A DNA stretch of 48,951 bases from Bacillaceae bacterium SAS-127 (GCA_002261155.1 NKXN01000016.1:1-48951); one strand, 5' to 3'. Positions 25,255 to 34,294 are shown, counted from the stretch's first letter. Notes: a model not told the origin generated them from the letters alone. A program made the numbers and translations.

Positions 25255-26265
25255 CTACATAGTTAATACGATTCGACCATTAATTTTTCCTTGTTCCATT
25301 TGGTCAAATACGTCATTGATCGCATCTAATGGAGCCGATTCAATAATCGCACGAACTTTTCCGCGAGCAGCAAAATCTAGCGCTTCTTGCATATCTTTTC
25401 TCGTTCCAACAATCGAACCTTTCACAGCTACACCATTTAACACCGTATCAAAAATCGGAATCGGAAGCTCATCATTTGGTAAACCAACAACGACTAAGCT
25501 ACCGCCGCGCTTCACGGATTGATACGCTTGTTCGAACGCTTTTTTCGTAACAGCTACACTGATCGCTGCTTGTACACCGCCAACCGCTTTTTGAATCGCT
25601 TCTACTGGGTCCGTTTCCATACCGTTCACTGTATGATCTGCGCCTAGCTTAGTCGCTAAGTCTAGTTTTTCCTTTTGAATATCGACAGCCACGACATTGA
25701 ATCCCATTGCTTTAGCATATTGAAGAGCAATATGTCCCAGACCGCCAATGCCATAAATAGCGACCCAATCTCCAGGCTTTGCTTCTGATACTTTTAATGC
25801 TTTATATGTTGTTACTCCGGCACAAAGAATGGGAGCAACTTCAACCGGATCTAATCCATCGGGAATTTTCGCCACGTAAGCAGCTGGCGCTTTACAATAT
25901 TCCGCATAGCCGCCGTCAACAGAGTAGCCACCGTTTAATTGATCAGGACAAAGCGTTTCTCTGCCACTTAAGCAATATTCACATTCACCACAAGCAGAAT
26001 ATAACCAAGGAATCCCTACTCGATCCCCTACTTTAACCGACTGAACATCACTCGCTACTTCTTCAACAATCCCAACACCTTCATGACCAGGAATTAATGG
26101 TAGCTTCGGTTTGACTGGCCAATCACCGTGAGCTGCATGTAAGTCAGTATGGCAAACGCCACATGCCTCTATCTTTACGAGAACTTCTCCCGCGTTTAAT
26201 GTTGGTTTCGGTACTTCTTTCACCTCTAATTGTTGATTAAATTCGTTGACAACAGCTGCTTTCAT
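25255..26265 (-). CDS. adhT: Zinc-dependent alcohol dehydrogenase (AdhT/AdhP-like)
   Basis: This 336-residue medium-chain alcohol dehydrogenase interconverts ethanol and acetaldehyde. Catalytic-zinc ligands are Cys in [16 protein letters not shown] and GHE in [15 protein letters not shown]. The structural-zinc cysteines are in [16 protein letters not shown], and the Rossmann loop is [16 protein letters not shown]. From memory it is very close to Geobacillus AdhT along its whole length. It is the first gene of the adh-ALDH-DUF779 operon. A canonical sigma-54 promoter lies 36-53 bp before the start codon. Confidence 0.95.
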   Translation of the reverse strand: MKAAVVNEFNQQLEVKEVPKPTLNAGEVLVKIEACGVCHTDLHAAHGDWPVKPKLPLIPGHEGVGIVEEVASDVQSVKVGDRVGIPWLYSACGECEYCLSGRETLCPDQLNGGYSVDGGYAEYCKAPAAYVAKIPDGLDPVEVAPILCAGVTTYKALKVSEAKPGDWVAIYGIGGLGHIALQYAKAMGFNVVAVDIQKEKLDLATKLGADHTVNGMETDPVEAIQKAVGGVQAAISVAVTKKAFEQAYQSVKRGGSLVVVGLPNDELPIPIFDTVLNGVAVKGSIVGTRKDMQEALDFAARGKVRAIIESAPLDAINDVFDQMEQGKINGRIVLTM

Positions 26266-26300
26266 ATTTCATTCCTCCTTAATGGTAGTCACTCTACTAT

Positions 26301-26318
26301 ATGCAAGGAGTGTGCCAA
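26301..26318 (-). promoter_or_regulatory. Sigma-54 (SigL) -24/-12 promoter of adh operon
   Basis: On the minus strand TTGGCAC-ACTCC-TTGCAT matches the sigma-54 consensus TGGCAC-N5-TTGC, with the invariant GG and GC separated by exactly 10 nt. The expected start site is near 26291, about 26 nt before the adh ATG. Sigma-54 promoters need an AAA+ enhancer-binding activator; none is encoded in this window. Confidence 0.88.
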
Positions 26319-26367
26319 CGAAAAAAAGCATGAAATATTCAAAATATAATGTTTATTTTCAACGTCG

Positions 26368-26424
26368 TGCCGAAAAATCGGCAAATACATCCGTTTTGTC
26401 GGCAAAAAGAGACTATTTTTCGGC
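26368..26424 (-). promoter_or_regulatory. Phased enhancer-like sites upstream of sigma-54 promoter
   Basis: TGCCGAAAAATCGGCA (26368-26383) is a perfect interrupted palindrome. Its TCGGC half-site recurs at 26399-26403 and 26420-26424, so three copies lie exactly 21 bp apart (two helical turns). They sit ~50-110 bp upstream of the -24 element, the usual place for an activator array. I infer binding of an AcoR-like activator responding to alcohol or aldehyde. Confidence 0.6.
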
Positions 26425-26453
26425 TGAACACAAAAATAGTTCATGATGACAAG

Positions 26454-26499
26454 AAAAAACGACGAGATCCTAAAAAACAGTAGGATCTCGTCGTTTTTT
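26454..26499. terminator. Strong bidirectional terminator
   Basis: ACGACGAGATCCTA and TAGGATCTCGTCGT form a perfect stem with an 8-nt loop, flanked by A6 on the left and T7 on the right. It terminates the ferritin-like gene on the minus strand and insulates the adh control region. Confidence 0.9.
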
Positions 26500-26501
26500 T
26501 G

Positions 26502-26948
26502 TCACACTTCACGAATGCCAGTCTGCCTAGCAATTTGTTTAAATAGCTGTTCATGGCGAGCTTCGTCATCGGCTGCTCGTAAAAAACGTCGTCTTGTCGG
26601 TTCATCCGTTGTACGGGCGGCAATGCTTCGATAAAAGGCAGGCGTTTTCCCTTCATCTTTCAATGATTCTTTCACACCTTCCTGAAAGCTCTTTGGAGGA
26701 GTGGCAATCGTTAAATTTGGAAAGTGGTTCGTTAATCGATGATAACTGCGACTAAACCAATTAAAGTGCCGAATTTCATCTTGGCGAATCCCTAAAATCG
26801 TTTGCTTAATTTGATTATTCGGCGCCATGTTCGCTAAAGCCGAATAATATTGAATCGCTTGATATTCATCATTTGTCGCCTGATTAATATCTCTAAATAG
26901 GCTTTGATTTTGGCGAAGCCCCTCCTCAAAGTCATAATAATTATACAT
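26502..26948 (-). CDS. Ferritin-like (rubrerythrin-fold) protein
   Basis: The ~148-residue four-helix-bundle protein has two carboxylate/His motifs: NDEYQAIQYYSALA followed by RQDEIRHFNWFSR, and ADDEARHEQLFKQIA. The E...ExxH spacing is that of di-iron ferritin-like proteins. Iron binding or oxidative protection is likely, but the exact role is unknown. The frame opens at an ATG at 26957 that lies one base from AGGAAAGG; the ATG three codons later (26948, MYNYYDFEE) has better spacing, so I use it. The 45-aa ORF and a c-di-AMP riboswitch lie upstream in the same orientation. Confidence 0.85.
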   Translation of the reverse strand: MYNYYDFEEGLRQNQSLFRDINQATNDEYQAIQYYSALANMAPNNQIKQTILGIRQDEIRHFNWFSRSYHRLTNHFPNLTIATPPKSFQEGVKESLKDEGKTPAFYRSIAARTTDEPTRRRFLRAADDEARHEQLFKQIARQTGIREV

Positions 26949-27026
26949 CCATCCCATTCCTTTCCTAATTGTCTGTCATGATAGTATATGAAGGAACTGG
27001 GGATTTGTCATAACGCCAAGCAATTC

Positions 27027-27164
27027 TTAATGCTTACCTTGATCACGAGTTGGCGCTGACCATTTGATTTGATTGGCCACGCATATTCTTGCTTGGTCGG
27101 CTAATAGATGTTCTTTCTTCGCTTTCATCACGATTAAATCTACTTCTTTTGAACTTAATTTCAT
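27027..27164 (-). CDS. 45-residue basic protein downstream of c-di-AMP riboswitch
   Basis: An ATG preceded by GGAGGG opens a 45-codon frame, MKLSSKEVDLIVMKAKKEHL to APTRDQGKH. It is soluble, lysine-rich and probably helical. The good ribosome site and its position directly behind the riboswitch terminator support a real gene. I do not recognise the family. It lies 69 nt before the ferritin-like gene. Confidence 0.65.
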   Translation of the reverse strand: MKLSSKEVDLIVMKAKKEHLLADQARICVANQIKWSAPTRDQGKH

Positions 27165-27205
27165 CTCAATCCCTCCATTTTTTAATGTACATAAAGTAAC
27201 AAACA

Positions 27206-27239
27206 CTTCTTTTTTGTGAAAATAATCACAAAAAAGAAG
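27206..27239 (-). terminator. Terminator of c-di-AMP riboswitch
   Basis: CTTCTTTTTTGTGA pairs perfectly with TCACAAAAAAGAAG around a 6-nt loop. On the minus strand it follows the aptamer and precedes the 45-aa ORF, so it is the probable ligand-dependent terminator. The tract after it (TGTTTGTTACTTT) is T-rich but interrupted. Confidence 0.75.
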
Positions 27240-27244
27240 CCTAC

Positions 27245-27435
27245 GGAAGAGGGACTCTTCTCATGGCTTCTCCACACAATGAAATGAGCGTGTCGAATAC
27301 ACGAATGGTACCTCTCTCGATACGCTGACGAGGTTAGCTGACGGATTCGGGCACGAGAGTTACCCTACTCGAATATCGAGATTCACCCCAATAACATTGG
27401 TTCCCCCGCTTCCTCCTAATGAGGAATTAAGCGTT
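27245..27435 (-). ncRNA. c-di-AMP riboswitch (ydaO/yuaA motif)
   Basis: On the minus strand the motif's conserved blocks are present in order: CGCTTAATTCCTC, GAGGAAGCGGGGGAACC, TTGGGGTGAATC, GAGTAGGGTAACTC, GCCCGAATCCGTCAGCTAAC and CTCGTCAGCG. These are the signature sequences of the ydaO class, which turns genes off when c-di-AMP is high. The usual targets are potassium transporters and cell-wall hydrolases. Here the first downstream gene is a 45-aa ORF and then a ferritin-like gene. Confidence 0.93.
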
Positions 27436-27536
27436 TTAAAAATTCATCCTAAAAACAATTTAAGATGGCACTAATCTTACTCCTCTCCCATATGAATGTA
27501 AAGTGAAAAAATAAGCAATATTCTGAAATAAAAAGC

Positions 27537-27576
27537 GAAAAACCGATAAAAAACAAGGTTTTTTATCGGTTTTTTC
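27537..27576. terminator. Terminator after DUF421 gene
   Basis: GAAAAACCGATAAAAAAC and GTTTTTTATCGGTTTTT pair around a 3-nt loop, with A/T runs on both sides. It closes the DUF421 gene on the minus strand and separates it from the riboswitch leader. Confidence 0.85.
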
Positions 27577-27611
27577 ATGAATGCTTGCTTTTGCTTCGAT
27601 TATGTATGCTT

Positions 27612-28211
27612 TTAATGTAACCGATCAGGGACGGGCGGATGAGAAGCTTGCGGGTCTGTTTCTTGAAAAAGCGGTCCAGCTGGCTTCTCTGTTGGTGGAG
27701 CAACTAAATGAGGCAACATATCATACAAATCCTTTTTCGTTAACGGCTTATGCTCTTCTTTCAATTCATGACCGATTTTTCCATTCGGCTCCACCGTCGC
27801 CCATTTCACATGATCAATACTCGAAACCCCTCGTTCTCTTAAATTCATCTCCAGCTGGTCCACTGTATAACGTAGCTTTTTTAAATTCTTTTCAATAATC
27901 TTCCCGTCTTGAATAACAGGAACAGCCACTCCCGTCAACAGCCATTCCATGAAATTAAATTTAAGTTGCACCCACTCCATCAATAGCAAAATAGCGATAA
28001 AGACACACGCGGCAATGATCGAACCAGACAATTTATGCTCAATGAATGGTTGAATAATAATCGAACCGATTGAAATCATGATCATCGTTTGAGCAACCGT
28101 CATATGTGTGACCGACTTTCTACCAGCAATTCTTAACAACACAATCCCTACAAAGAGCATGATGCTTGCTTTTCCGACTATTTCAAGAAACTCTCCCACG
28201 TTGCCGTACAC
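27612..28211 (-). CDS. DUF421 (YetF-like) membrane protein
   Basis: The 199-residue membrane protein of the DUF421/YetF family has three N-terminal transmembrane helices (about 12-28, 40-56, 63-82) with LRIAGRKSVTHMTVAQTMIM, the family hallmark. A cytosolic domain follows with PVIQDGKIIEKNLKKLRYT and MNLRERGVSSIDHVKWATVE. The C-terminal tail is Pro/His-rich. Such proteins occur in many copies in spore formers and function is not settled. Monocistronic, with its own terminator. Confidence 0.88.
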   Translation of the reverse strand: MYGNVGEFLEIVGKASIMLFVGIVLLRIAGRKSVTHMTVAQTMIMISIGSIIIQPFIEHKLSGSIIAACVFIAILLLMEWVQLKFNFMEWLLTGVAVPVIQDGKIIEKNLKKLRYTVDQLEMNLRERGVSSIDHVKWATVEPNGKIGHELKEEHKPLTKKDLYDMLPHLVAPPTEKPAGPLFQETDPQASHPPVPDRLH

Positions 28212-28246
28212 CTCCGTTTATGCTAGTGTAACACGCAAAAGAAGGA

Positions 28247-28918
28247 TTATTCTTTCTGCCGATGAATGCGATCTTGATAATAATGAAAAGCCGCAACACA
28301 GAAAATCAGCCACGCCGCTCCTGCCGTAAACCCACCAATAACATCACTTGGGTAATGGACACCTAAGTAGATCCGCGTCAATCCAATCAAAAGAATAAGA
28401 CAAAACGCGACCACTGTCCCTATAATTTTAGCCCAGCGATGACGCAACAATTCAAATAATAAAAACGCGATCGCTCCGTAAAAAATAAACGATCCCATCG
28501 AATGCCCGCTAGGAAAGCTGTACCCTCCTTGCTCAATCAAGCGTAAAATCTCTGGTCGCTGCCGCTTAAACACGTCTTTTAAAAACCCATTAAACGCTCC
28601 ACCTAACGACACCGTTAATACAAAAAATAAGGCGTAGCTCCATCGTTTTTTCACGAAAAGAATCGCCGCCACTAGAATAGTTCCTGCCGTCATCCAGCCA
28701 ACAGAGCCTAAATCGGTAATAAAAACCATCCTGCTCGTCCGCCCCTCACTGATCCACGATTGCACTTCATGAATAACCGCTAAATCAAATACTTTGACTT
28801 TATCTGCTTGTAACACTTCAACAATTTCTGTAAAACTCCATGTAAAAAAAGCTAACAAAGCAAGTAATATCGCATAATACATCGCCGTTCGCTGTTTCTC
28901 TTCTTGGTTCAAACACAC
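28247..28918 (-). CDS. PAP2-family phosphatase (undecaprenyl-PP/PA phosphatase-like)
   Basis: The 223-residue integral membrane phosphatase carries all three PAP2 signatures: KDVFKRQRPE (KxxxxxxRP), PSGHSMGSF, and TRIYLGVHYPSDVIGG with the catalytic His. Six membrane helices are expected. In Bacillus these enzymes dephosphorylate undecaprenyl pyrophosphate or phosphatidate/phosphatidylglycerophosphate at the outer membrane face; the sequence does not say which. It is transcribed with its back to the dapF terminator as a single gene. Confidence 0.92.
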   Translation of the reverse strand: MCLNQEEKQRTAMYYAILLALLAFFTWSFTEIVEVLQADKVKVFDLAVIHEVQSWISEGRTSRMVFITDLGSVGWMTAGTILVAAILFVKKRWSYALFFVLTVSLGGAFNGFLKDVFKRQRPEILRLIEQGGYSFPSGHSMGSFIFYGAIAFLLFELLRHRWAKIIGTVVAFCLILLIGLTRIYLGVHYPSDVIGGFTAGAAWLIFCVAAFHYYQDRIHRQKE

Positions 28919-28940
28919 TTCCCCTTCCTTATAAGCAAAT

Positions 28941-28969
28941 GAAAAAGAGGCTATACGGCCCCCTTTTTC
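28941..28969 (-). terminator. Terminator after dapF
   Basis: On the minus strand GAAAAAGGGGGC and GCCTCTTTTTC fold into a stem with a wobble/mismatch and a short loop, ending in TTTTTC, directly after the dapF stop. Confidence 0.65.
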
Positions 28970-28970
28970 A

Positions 28971-29963
28971 TTAAATAATCCCTTTTTCGCCTAACAGAGC
29001 TTTCACCGACTGTCCAAGTTTTTCATATTGAGCTTGCTCGTTGCGATCACGCTTCTCTCCAATCGTAAAAGCTGTTGGATTATTTACATCAACTGTAACA
29101 TCAACATCATAAAGATAAGTCGCATTGCCGATTAAATCGATATAAAATTCATCCCCGCCTTTTGGATGAGCGACACAGCGGACTTTCCCGCCGTTATTAT
29201 AGACGTCAATCGGTTCGTCAAATTGGTTAAAACCTAGTAAACAGGTTACTAAGCTAGAAGCCGACATCGCGGTACCACATGCATTCGTGAACCCAACCCC
29301 GCGCTCAAACGTACGAACATAAATTTGACCTTCTTCAATAAAATGAACAAAGCTAACATTAACCCCATCCGGGCAAATCTCATTCGGGCCATTCAATTTT
29401 TCACTAATCGTTTTTTGAACGTCAGAAGCTAAATCAGCTTGATCGACCATCGCAATCAAATGTGGATTCGGCACAGCCGCTGCAGAAAATGGAATCGAAT
29501 CAGATAATTCACTCACATATTCATTTAATAACGTCGCCTTCCCTTCGACCTTCATCGGCAAGTGCTCCAATTCAAACAGCACAGGCGAAATTTCCACTCG
29601 ATACGTCGGAACATTCTCATACAGATCTTCCTCACGATTGACTTGCAAATCCGCCTTCATCGTCTCAACAACAATTTCATCTTTCCCAAGCAGGTCACAC
29701 ACGTAACGCCCTAAACAACGAAGTCCATTACCGCACATCGACGCTTCCGACCCATCTGAATTAAAGATTCGCATCTTCGCATCAGCTTGCTTACTCTCCA
29801 TCACAAACAAAATCCCGTCCGCCCCAAGACTTGACGATCGGTCACATAACGCCAGTGACAACTCTCTTCTCTCTTCCTCCGTAAAAGAATATGCATGCGT
29901 CCACTCATCTATTAATAAAAAATCATTGCTTGATCCGTGGCATTTCGTTACTTTAATCTCCAT
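28971..29963 (-). CDS. dapF: Diaminopimelate epimerase (long form)
   Basis: This enzyme converts LL- to meso-diaminopimelate for lysine and peptidoglycan synthesis. Both catalytic cysteines are in place: MCGNGLRCLGRY and NACGTAMSASS, with the N-terminal KCHGSSNDFLLID. I start at the ATG at 29963 because GAAGGAGAG lies 5-12 nt upstream; the eight extra residues of the longer frame have no ribosome site. At about 330 residues it is ~50 longer than typical DapF. The excess is mainly a charged C-terminal tail (about 290-330, GEKRDRNEQAQYEKLGQ). It is not in a lysine operon here. Confidence 0.92.
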   Translation of the reverse strand: MEIKVTKCHGSSNDFLLIDEWTHAYSFTEEERRELSLALCDRSSSLGADGILFVMESKQADAKMRIFNSDGSEASMCGNGLRCLGRYVCDLLGKDEIVVETMKADLQVNREEDLYENVPTYRVEISPVLFELEHLPMKVEGKATLLNEYVSELSDSIPFSAAAVPNPHLIAMVDQADLASDVQKTISEKLNGPNEICPDGVNVSFVHFIEEGQIYVRTFERGVGFTNACGTAMSASSLVTCLLGFNQFDEPIDVYNNGGKVRCVAHPKGGDEFYIDLIGNATYLYDVDVTVDVNNPTAFTIGEKRDRNEQAQYEKLGQSVKALLGEKGII

Positions 29964-30062
29964 TTCTCTCTCTCCTTCGTTTTGCAAAAACTTTTTTTAT
30001 AGCATACCAAATGTGGAGGGCGATGGTCTATGGAAGAGATCAAATGTTGCAAGAAATATAAA

Positions 30063-30090
30063 AAAGTGGTGGAGTTCCCCCCACCACTTT
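30063..30090 (-). terminator. Terminator after purine permease
   Basis: AAAGTGGTGG pairs perfectly with CCACCACTTT around an 8-nt loop. On the minus strand the stem ends in TTTTTT, four bases beyond the permease stop. Confidence 0.85.
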
Positions 30091-30094
30091 CTAC

Positions 30095-31381
30095 TTATAT
30101 ATAATGCAACACGAAATTAAGAAAGAACAAAGTCGCAATGACATACAATAGCCAAGATACTTCTCTTCCCTTACCAGTGATGACTTTCAACAACGGATAT
30201 AGAATAAAGCCGATCGCCATACCGTCTGCGATGCTATACGTAAATGGAATCATCACGATGATGAAAATCGCCGGGAAGGCTTCGGTTAATTCCGACAAAT
30301 CCAAATGACGAATGTTTTGCACCATCAGCCCACCAATAATGATAAGGACAGGGGCAATCGCCATATCAGGAATCCATTTCATATAAGGAATCGCCAAGAT
30401 GGACAATAAAAATAGCATACCAGTCGTCAAAGGAGTCAAGCCTGTTCGACCCCCAGCCGCAATCGCCGCTGATGTCTCCACCGTCGCTACCGTTGGACTC
30501 GTTCCGAATAAACCTGATGTAAAAGTGGATGCGGCTGTTGCTTGAAGACCGCGCTTGAACTTTTCAGGATGACCAGCAAACTCATTATGCCCGTGCACAA
30601 GACCGATGTTTTCAAACACTAGCACCATCGTTAGTGAAAAGACAGCTGTCCAAAACGGGATTTCCATCCAACGACTAAACGAAAACGCACCGAATACATC
30701 TTTATAGGTTGTAAAGGAAACGGATGTCTCGCCCACTTCCGGGAGCAAGCCACATACAGCTGTTAACAACGTCCCGAACAAAATGCTCCACAAAAATCCA
30801 CCTTGTAAGCCTTTAATAAATACAAACAAGGCGAACAGTAACGTCACCATCGTAATCATGACAGACAAGTCACTCAAATCTCCTAACGCCACGATCGCAT
30901 TGTCACCACGAACGATCAACCCACCTTTTTCTAACCCAATCAGCATTAAAAACAAGCCAAGTCCCACTGAAATGGCTTCCTTTAACGTCGTTGGAATCGC
31001 TGCATTTAGCCGATCCGCCATTTTCGTCAAGGACACAAGCATAAAAATAAGGCCCGAAATCACAACTACTCCAAGTGCTTCCTGCCAGCTCAATCCCATC
31101 GACTGAACGAATGTATAGGCGAACATCGCATTGATCCCCATGCCTGGCACTAATAAAATCGGTGCATTCGCCCAAAAAGCCATCATCACACAGCCAAAAA
31201 AGGCACTTAAAATCGTGGCAACGACCGCTCCTTCAAACGGAATCCCCGCCTCCGACAAAATAAGAGAATTGACCGCCACGATATAAATGATCGTGAAAAA
31301 ACCAATCGCTCCCGCTGTCACCTCTCTTTTGACCGTCGTGCCGTGCTCAACTAATTGAAAAAATCCTCCATTCTTCTTCAT
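30095..31381 (-). CDS. NCS2/AzgA-family purine permease (PbuG/PbuO-like)
   Basis: This 428-residue integral membrane transporter has about 13-14 hydrophobic segments. AzgA-type motifs are REVTAGAIGFFTIIYIVAVN, VPGMGINAMFAYTFV and TSPTVATVETSAAIAAGG; the last is the family signature of hypoxanthine/guanine permeases. It imports purine bases by proton symport. No purine riboswitch core is visible in the 286-nt upstream region. Members with other substrates (adenine) exist, so specificity is open. Confidence 0.9.
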   Translation of the reverse strand: MKKNGGFFQLVEHGTTVKREVTAGAIGFFTIIYIVAVNSLILSEAGIPFEGAVVATILSAFFGCVMMAFWANAPILLVPGMGINAMFAYTFVQSMGLSWQEALGVVVISGLIFMLVSLTKMADRLNAAIPTTLKEAISVGLGLFLMLIGLEKGGLIVRGDNAIVALGDLSDLSVMITMVTLLFALFVFIKGLQGGFLWSILFGTLLTAVCGLLPEVGETSVSFTTYKDVFGAFSFSRWMEIPFWTAVFSLTMVLVFENIGLVHGHNEFAGHPEKFKRGLQATAASTFTSGLFGTSPTVATVETSAAIAAGGRTGLTPLTTGMLFLLSILAIPYMKWIPDMAIAPVLIIIGGLMVQNIRHLDLSELTEAFPAIFIIVMIPFTYSIADGMAIGFILYPLLKVITGKGREVSWLLYVIATLFFLNFVLHYI

Positions 31382-31545
31382 CTACATGTACCTCTCGTAC
31401 AGCGCCCTCTCCCTACCCGCTATTTGCTTTCACAAACAGCCACAAATCGTATTTTAACAAAGACATTCATGAAGAACAACGACGTTTTCTACCAAAACAA
31501 TTATCAGAAAAATAGTTTTTTTGTAATCTTCCATAGATTGCTATT

Positions 31546-31570
31546 TTAACATTAAAAAATATGTTAACAT
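31546..31570. promoter_or_regulatory. ATGTTAACAT palindrome and flanking repeat
   Basis: ATGTTAACAT (31561-31570) is a perfect palindrome, and a TTAACAT half (31546-31552) lies just before it. It is in the divergent region between the purine permease and the deacetylase. Possible operator; no factor can be named. Confidence 0.25.
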
Positions 31571-31668
31571 ATACAAGATGAGTTATTTCGTCGCTTCAGT
31601 CATCTGCATCATATGAGGTATTCTTTACCATTACATAGCATTAAAACAAGAAAGTGGAGTGAGTTTCA

Positions 31669-32556
31669 TTGAGAGCAAGAGAAAAAAGAAAGAATGGCAA
31701 TATTCGATTGTTGACGGTAATTACTTTGTTATTATTTGTATCTTTTAGCTTAGTAACTTACCAGCTCATACAAAAAAAACACGCCGTTGCTTTAGCCCAA
31801 CAAAAAGAGGTTGAGAAAAAAGAGCAAGTTCAAAAAGAAAAAGAACAGGCGAAAGAGCAAGCGAAGCGAGAAGCAGCCGCCGCTCAGAAACGAAAGAAAG
31901 AAGAGGAACAGAAAAAATTCCCACAAATCGCGCCAGTTCCTGCTATTCCAGCTGAAGAAAAGACCGTCTATTTAACATTTGATGATGGCCCTTTCCCTGT
32001 CTCGATGAAGCTACTAGATATTCTTGATCAATATAACGCCAAAGCTACGTTCTTCATGATGGAGCCAAATATTCGCAAGCATCCAGAAGCAGTGAAAGAA
32101 ATGGTCAAAAGAGGTCATGCGGTCGGTATGCATGGTGTGACACATGATGTTAAACAAGTGTATCGCAACGCTCAAGCGGTTGTGGATGAAATGACAGCTG
32201 GTCAAAAAGCGATTAAAGAAATTACTGGACATGAAACACATTTAATTCGTACACCTTACGGATCATTCCCTCACATGACACCAGAATATAAGCAAAAATC
32301 GAATGAAGCAGGCTTTAAGCTATGGGATTGGACGGTCGATAGTCTCGACTGGAAATTCCGCAGTCCATCCTACGTCAATCATGTCATGAACCATGTAAGC
32401 CCAGGGAGAGCACAAGGCAACGGCGAAATCATCTTATTACACGAAAAGCCCGCAACGGCTCAATCTTTGCCTACTCTGCTAAAAAACTTACAAGAAAAAG
32501 GCTACACGATGCGAGCCTTGAATGAGAATATGAAGCCATATCAGTTACGTCCATAA
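31669..32556 (+). CDS. Membrane-anchored polysaccharide deacetylase (NodB domain)
   Basis: This 295-residue protein has an N-terminal membrane anchor or uncleaved signal (about 12-31), a Lys/Glu/Gln-rich coiled-coil linker (about 38-80) and a NodB deacetylase domain. Motif 1 is TFDDGP (metal-binding Asp), motif 2 MHGVTHD (metal-binding His pair) and motif 3 RTPYGSF; the C-terminal catalytic region is WDWTVDSLDW and ILLHEKP. It acts outside the membrane, removing acetyl groups from N-acetylglucosamine or -muramic residues of peptidoglycan. The start is TTG behind GTGGAGTGAG. Convergent with ribH across a shared terminator. Confidence 0.92.
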   Translation: MRAREKRKNGNIRLLTVITLLLFVSFSLVTYQLIQKKHAVALAQQKEVEKKEQVQKEKEQAKEQAKREAAAAQKRKKEEEQKKFPQIAPVPAIPAEEKTVYLTFDDGPFPVSMKLLDILDQYNAKATFFMMEPNIRKHPEAVKEMVKRGHAVGMHGVTHDVKQVYRNAQAVVDEMTAGQKAIKEITGHETHLIRTPYGSFPHMTPEYKQKSNEAGFKLWDWTVDSLDWKFRSPSYVNHVMNHVSPGRAQGNGEIILLHEKPATAQSLPTLLKNLQEKGYTMRALNENMKPYQLRP

Positions 32557-32587
32557 GAAAGAAGGTGGCCCCCGCCACCTTCTTTCT
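32556..32587. terminator. Bidirectional terminator between deacetylase and ribH
   Basis: AGAAAGAAGGTGGC and GCCACCTTCTTTCT form a perfect 14-bp stem with a C4 loop, followed by CTTTT on the plus strand. It serves both convergent genes. Confidence 0.9.
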
Positions 32588-32590
32588 CTT

Positions 32591-33061
32591 TTACCCTTCG
32601 ATTGACTTCACAAGATTCGCCATTTCAATCGCCGTAGCTGCCGCTTCCCAGCCTTTGTTGCCAGCTTTCGTTCCGGCACGCTCAATCGCTTGCTCAATCG
32701 TATCAGTCGTTAATACGCCGAAGATCACCGGCACACCCGATTGCATCGCCGCTTGAGCCACTCCTTTTGTCGCTTCATTGCTCACGTATTCAAAATGAGC
32801 AGTAGAACCACGAATGACCGTTCCTAATGTCACCACTGCATCGTACTTGCCGCTATCCGCCATCTTTTTCGCAATTAACGGAATTTCAAAAGCGCCTGGC
32901 ACCCAAGCAATTTCAACATCCTCTTCATTGACTCCATGACGGCGCAACGCATCTTCCGCTCCGCTTAACAACTTACCCGTAATAAATTCATTAAAACGTG
33001 CGACAACGATCCCAATTTTTAACCCTGTACCAATTAAATTTCCTTCATATGTTCTGCTCAT
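32591..33061 (-). CDS. ribH: 6,7-dimethyl-8-ribityllumazine synthase
   Basis: This is the penultimate riboflavin enzyme, joining ribitylamino-uracil and dihydroxybutanone phosphate; it assembles as icosahedral 60-mers in Bacillus. Family blocks are [42 protein letters not shown] (catalytic His region) and [20 protein letters not shown]. At 156 residues it has normal length. It is the last gene of the rib operon, 15 nt after ribBA. Confidence 0.97.
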   Translation of the reverse strand: MSRTYEGNLIGTGLKIGIVVARFNEFITGKLLSGAEDALRRHGVNEEDVEIAWVPGAFEIPLIAKKMADSGKYDAVVTLGTVIRGSTAHFEYVSNEATKGVAQAAMQSGVPVIFGVLTTDTIEQAIERAGTKAGNKGWEAAATAIEMANLVKSIEG

Positions 33062-33076
33062 CTCAACATCTCTCCC

Positions 33077-34273
33077 TTATGATAAATGTAGCATATGCCC
33101 AAGCTTCGATATTTTCGTCTCTAAGTATTGCCGATTTTCCGCTTTCGCTGGCATCTCGATCGGTACGCGCTCCACGACTTCAAGCCCGTAGCCTTTTAAT
33201 CCAGAAATCTTGCGCGGATTATTCGTCAACAGTCGCATCTCCTTCACCCCGAGATTGCGTAAAATTTGGGCACCAATGCCATAATCTCGCAAGTCATCCG
33301 CAAAACCTAATTTCTCGTTTGCTTCGACCGTATCCAGCCCTTGTTCCTGCAGTTTATACGCCTTTAATTTATTAATCAGCCCAATGCCGCGGCCTTCTTG
33401 ACGCATATACAGTAAAATCCCTCGTCCCTCGGCTTCAATTTGTCGCAACGCCGCCGCCAGCTGAGGACCACAATCACAGCGGCAAGACCCGAACACATCT
33501 CCAGTTAAACATTCCGAATGAACACGAACGAGCACCGGTTCGCCATCATTCACATTTCCTTTCACTAGCGCGACATGCTCTTTTCCAGACAGCTTTTCGG
33601 TAAAACCGACCGCTTGAAAATAACCAAAGTCCGTCGGTAAGTCGATCTCTACTTCACGAGTAATTAACTCGTCTTTTTTGCGACGATACTCAATTAAATG
33701 TTGAATCGTAATTAGCTTTAAGTCTAGTTCCTCCGCCATCACCTGTAAATCCGGCAGGCGTGCCATCGAACCGTCCTCTTTCATAATTTCACAAATGATG
33801 CCCGCGCCCTTCACTCCGGCAAGATGAGCCAAATCGACCGCTGCTTCTGTGTGCCCCGCGCGCTTCAATACACCGCCTTTTTTCGCGACAAGCGGAAAAA
33901 TATGACCTGGCTGCTTGAAATCCTCTGGAACGGCTTTATCGTTTAACATTTCTTGAATCGTCGTCGCCCGCTCGAACGCACTAATACCGGTATGCGTCGA
34001 TTGATGATCAATACTGACCGTAAACGCCGTGCCATGACTGTCCGTATTATTCGTCACCATCATTTTCAAGCCAAGCTTTTCGGCGATTTCTTCTTCGACA
34101 GGCACGCAAATCAATCCGCGCCCCATTTTCGCCATAAAATTGACCATTTCTGCATCGGCAAATTCTGCTAAACCGATAAAATCACCTTCATTTTCCCGAT
34201 CCTCATCATCGACAACGATCACGACTTTCCCTTGCTTTAAATCTGCTAATGCTTCTTCGATTGTTGCAAACAT
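33077..34273 (-). CDS. ribBA: Bifunctional DHBP synthase / GTP cyclohydrolase II
   Basis: This fusion enzyme (RibA in B. subtilis naming) supplies both riboflavin precursors. Residues 1-200 are the DHBP synthase ([46 protein letters not shown]). Residues ~205-398 are GTP cyclohydrolase II with the zinc site [18 protein letters not shown] and [17 protein letters not shown]. At 398 residues it is full length. It lies between ribE (21-nt gap) and ribH. Confidence 0.97.
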   Translation of the reverse strand: MFATIEEALADLKQGKVVIVVDDEDRENEGDFIGLAEFADAEMVNFMAKMGRGLICVPVEEEIAEKLGLKMMVTNNTDSHGTAFTVSIDHQSTHTGISAFERATTIQEMLNDKAVPEDFKQPGHIFPLVAKKGGVLKRAGHTEAAVDLAHLAGVKGAGIICEIMKEDGSMARLPDLQVMAEELDLKLITIQHLIEYRRKKDELITREVEIDLPTDFGYFQAVGFTEKLSGKEHVALVKGNVNDGEPVLVRVHSECLTGDVFGSCRCDCGPQLAAALRQIEAEGRGILLYMRQEGRGIGLINKLKAYKLQEQGLDTVEANEKLGFADDLRDYGIGAQILRNLGVKEMRLLTNNPRKISGLKGYGLEVVERVPIEMPAKAENRQYLETKISKLGHMLHLS

Positions 34274-34294
34274 GCGCGTTCACCCCTGTCTGTA

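Noticed and set aside
31382-31668. Purine riboswitch upstream of the permease
   Set aside because: No conserved purine aptamer core or terminator is visible on the minus strand.
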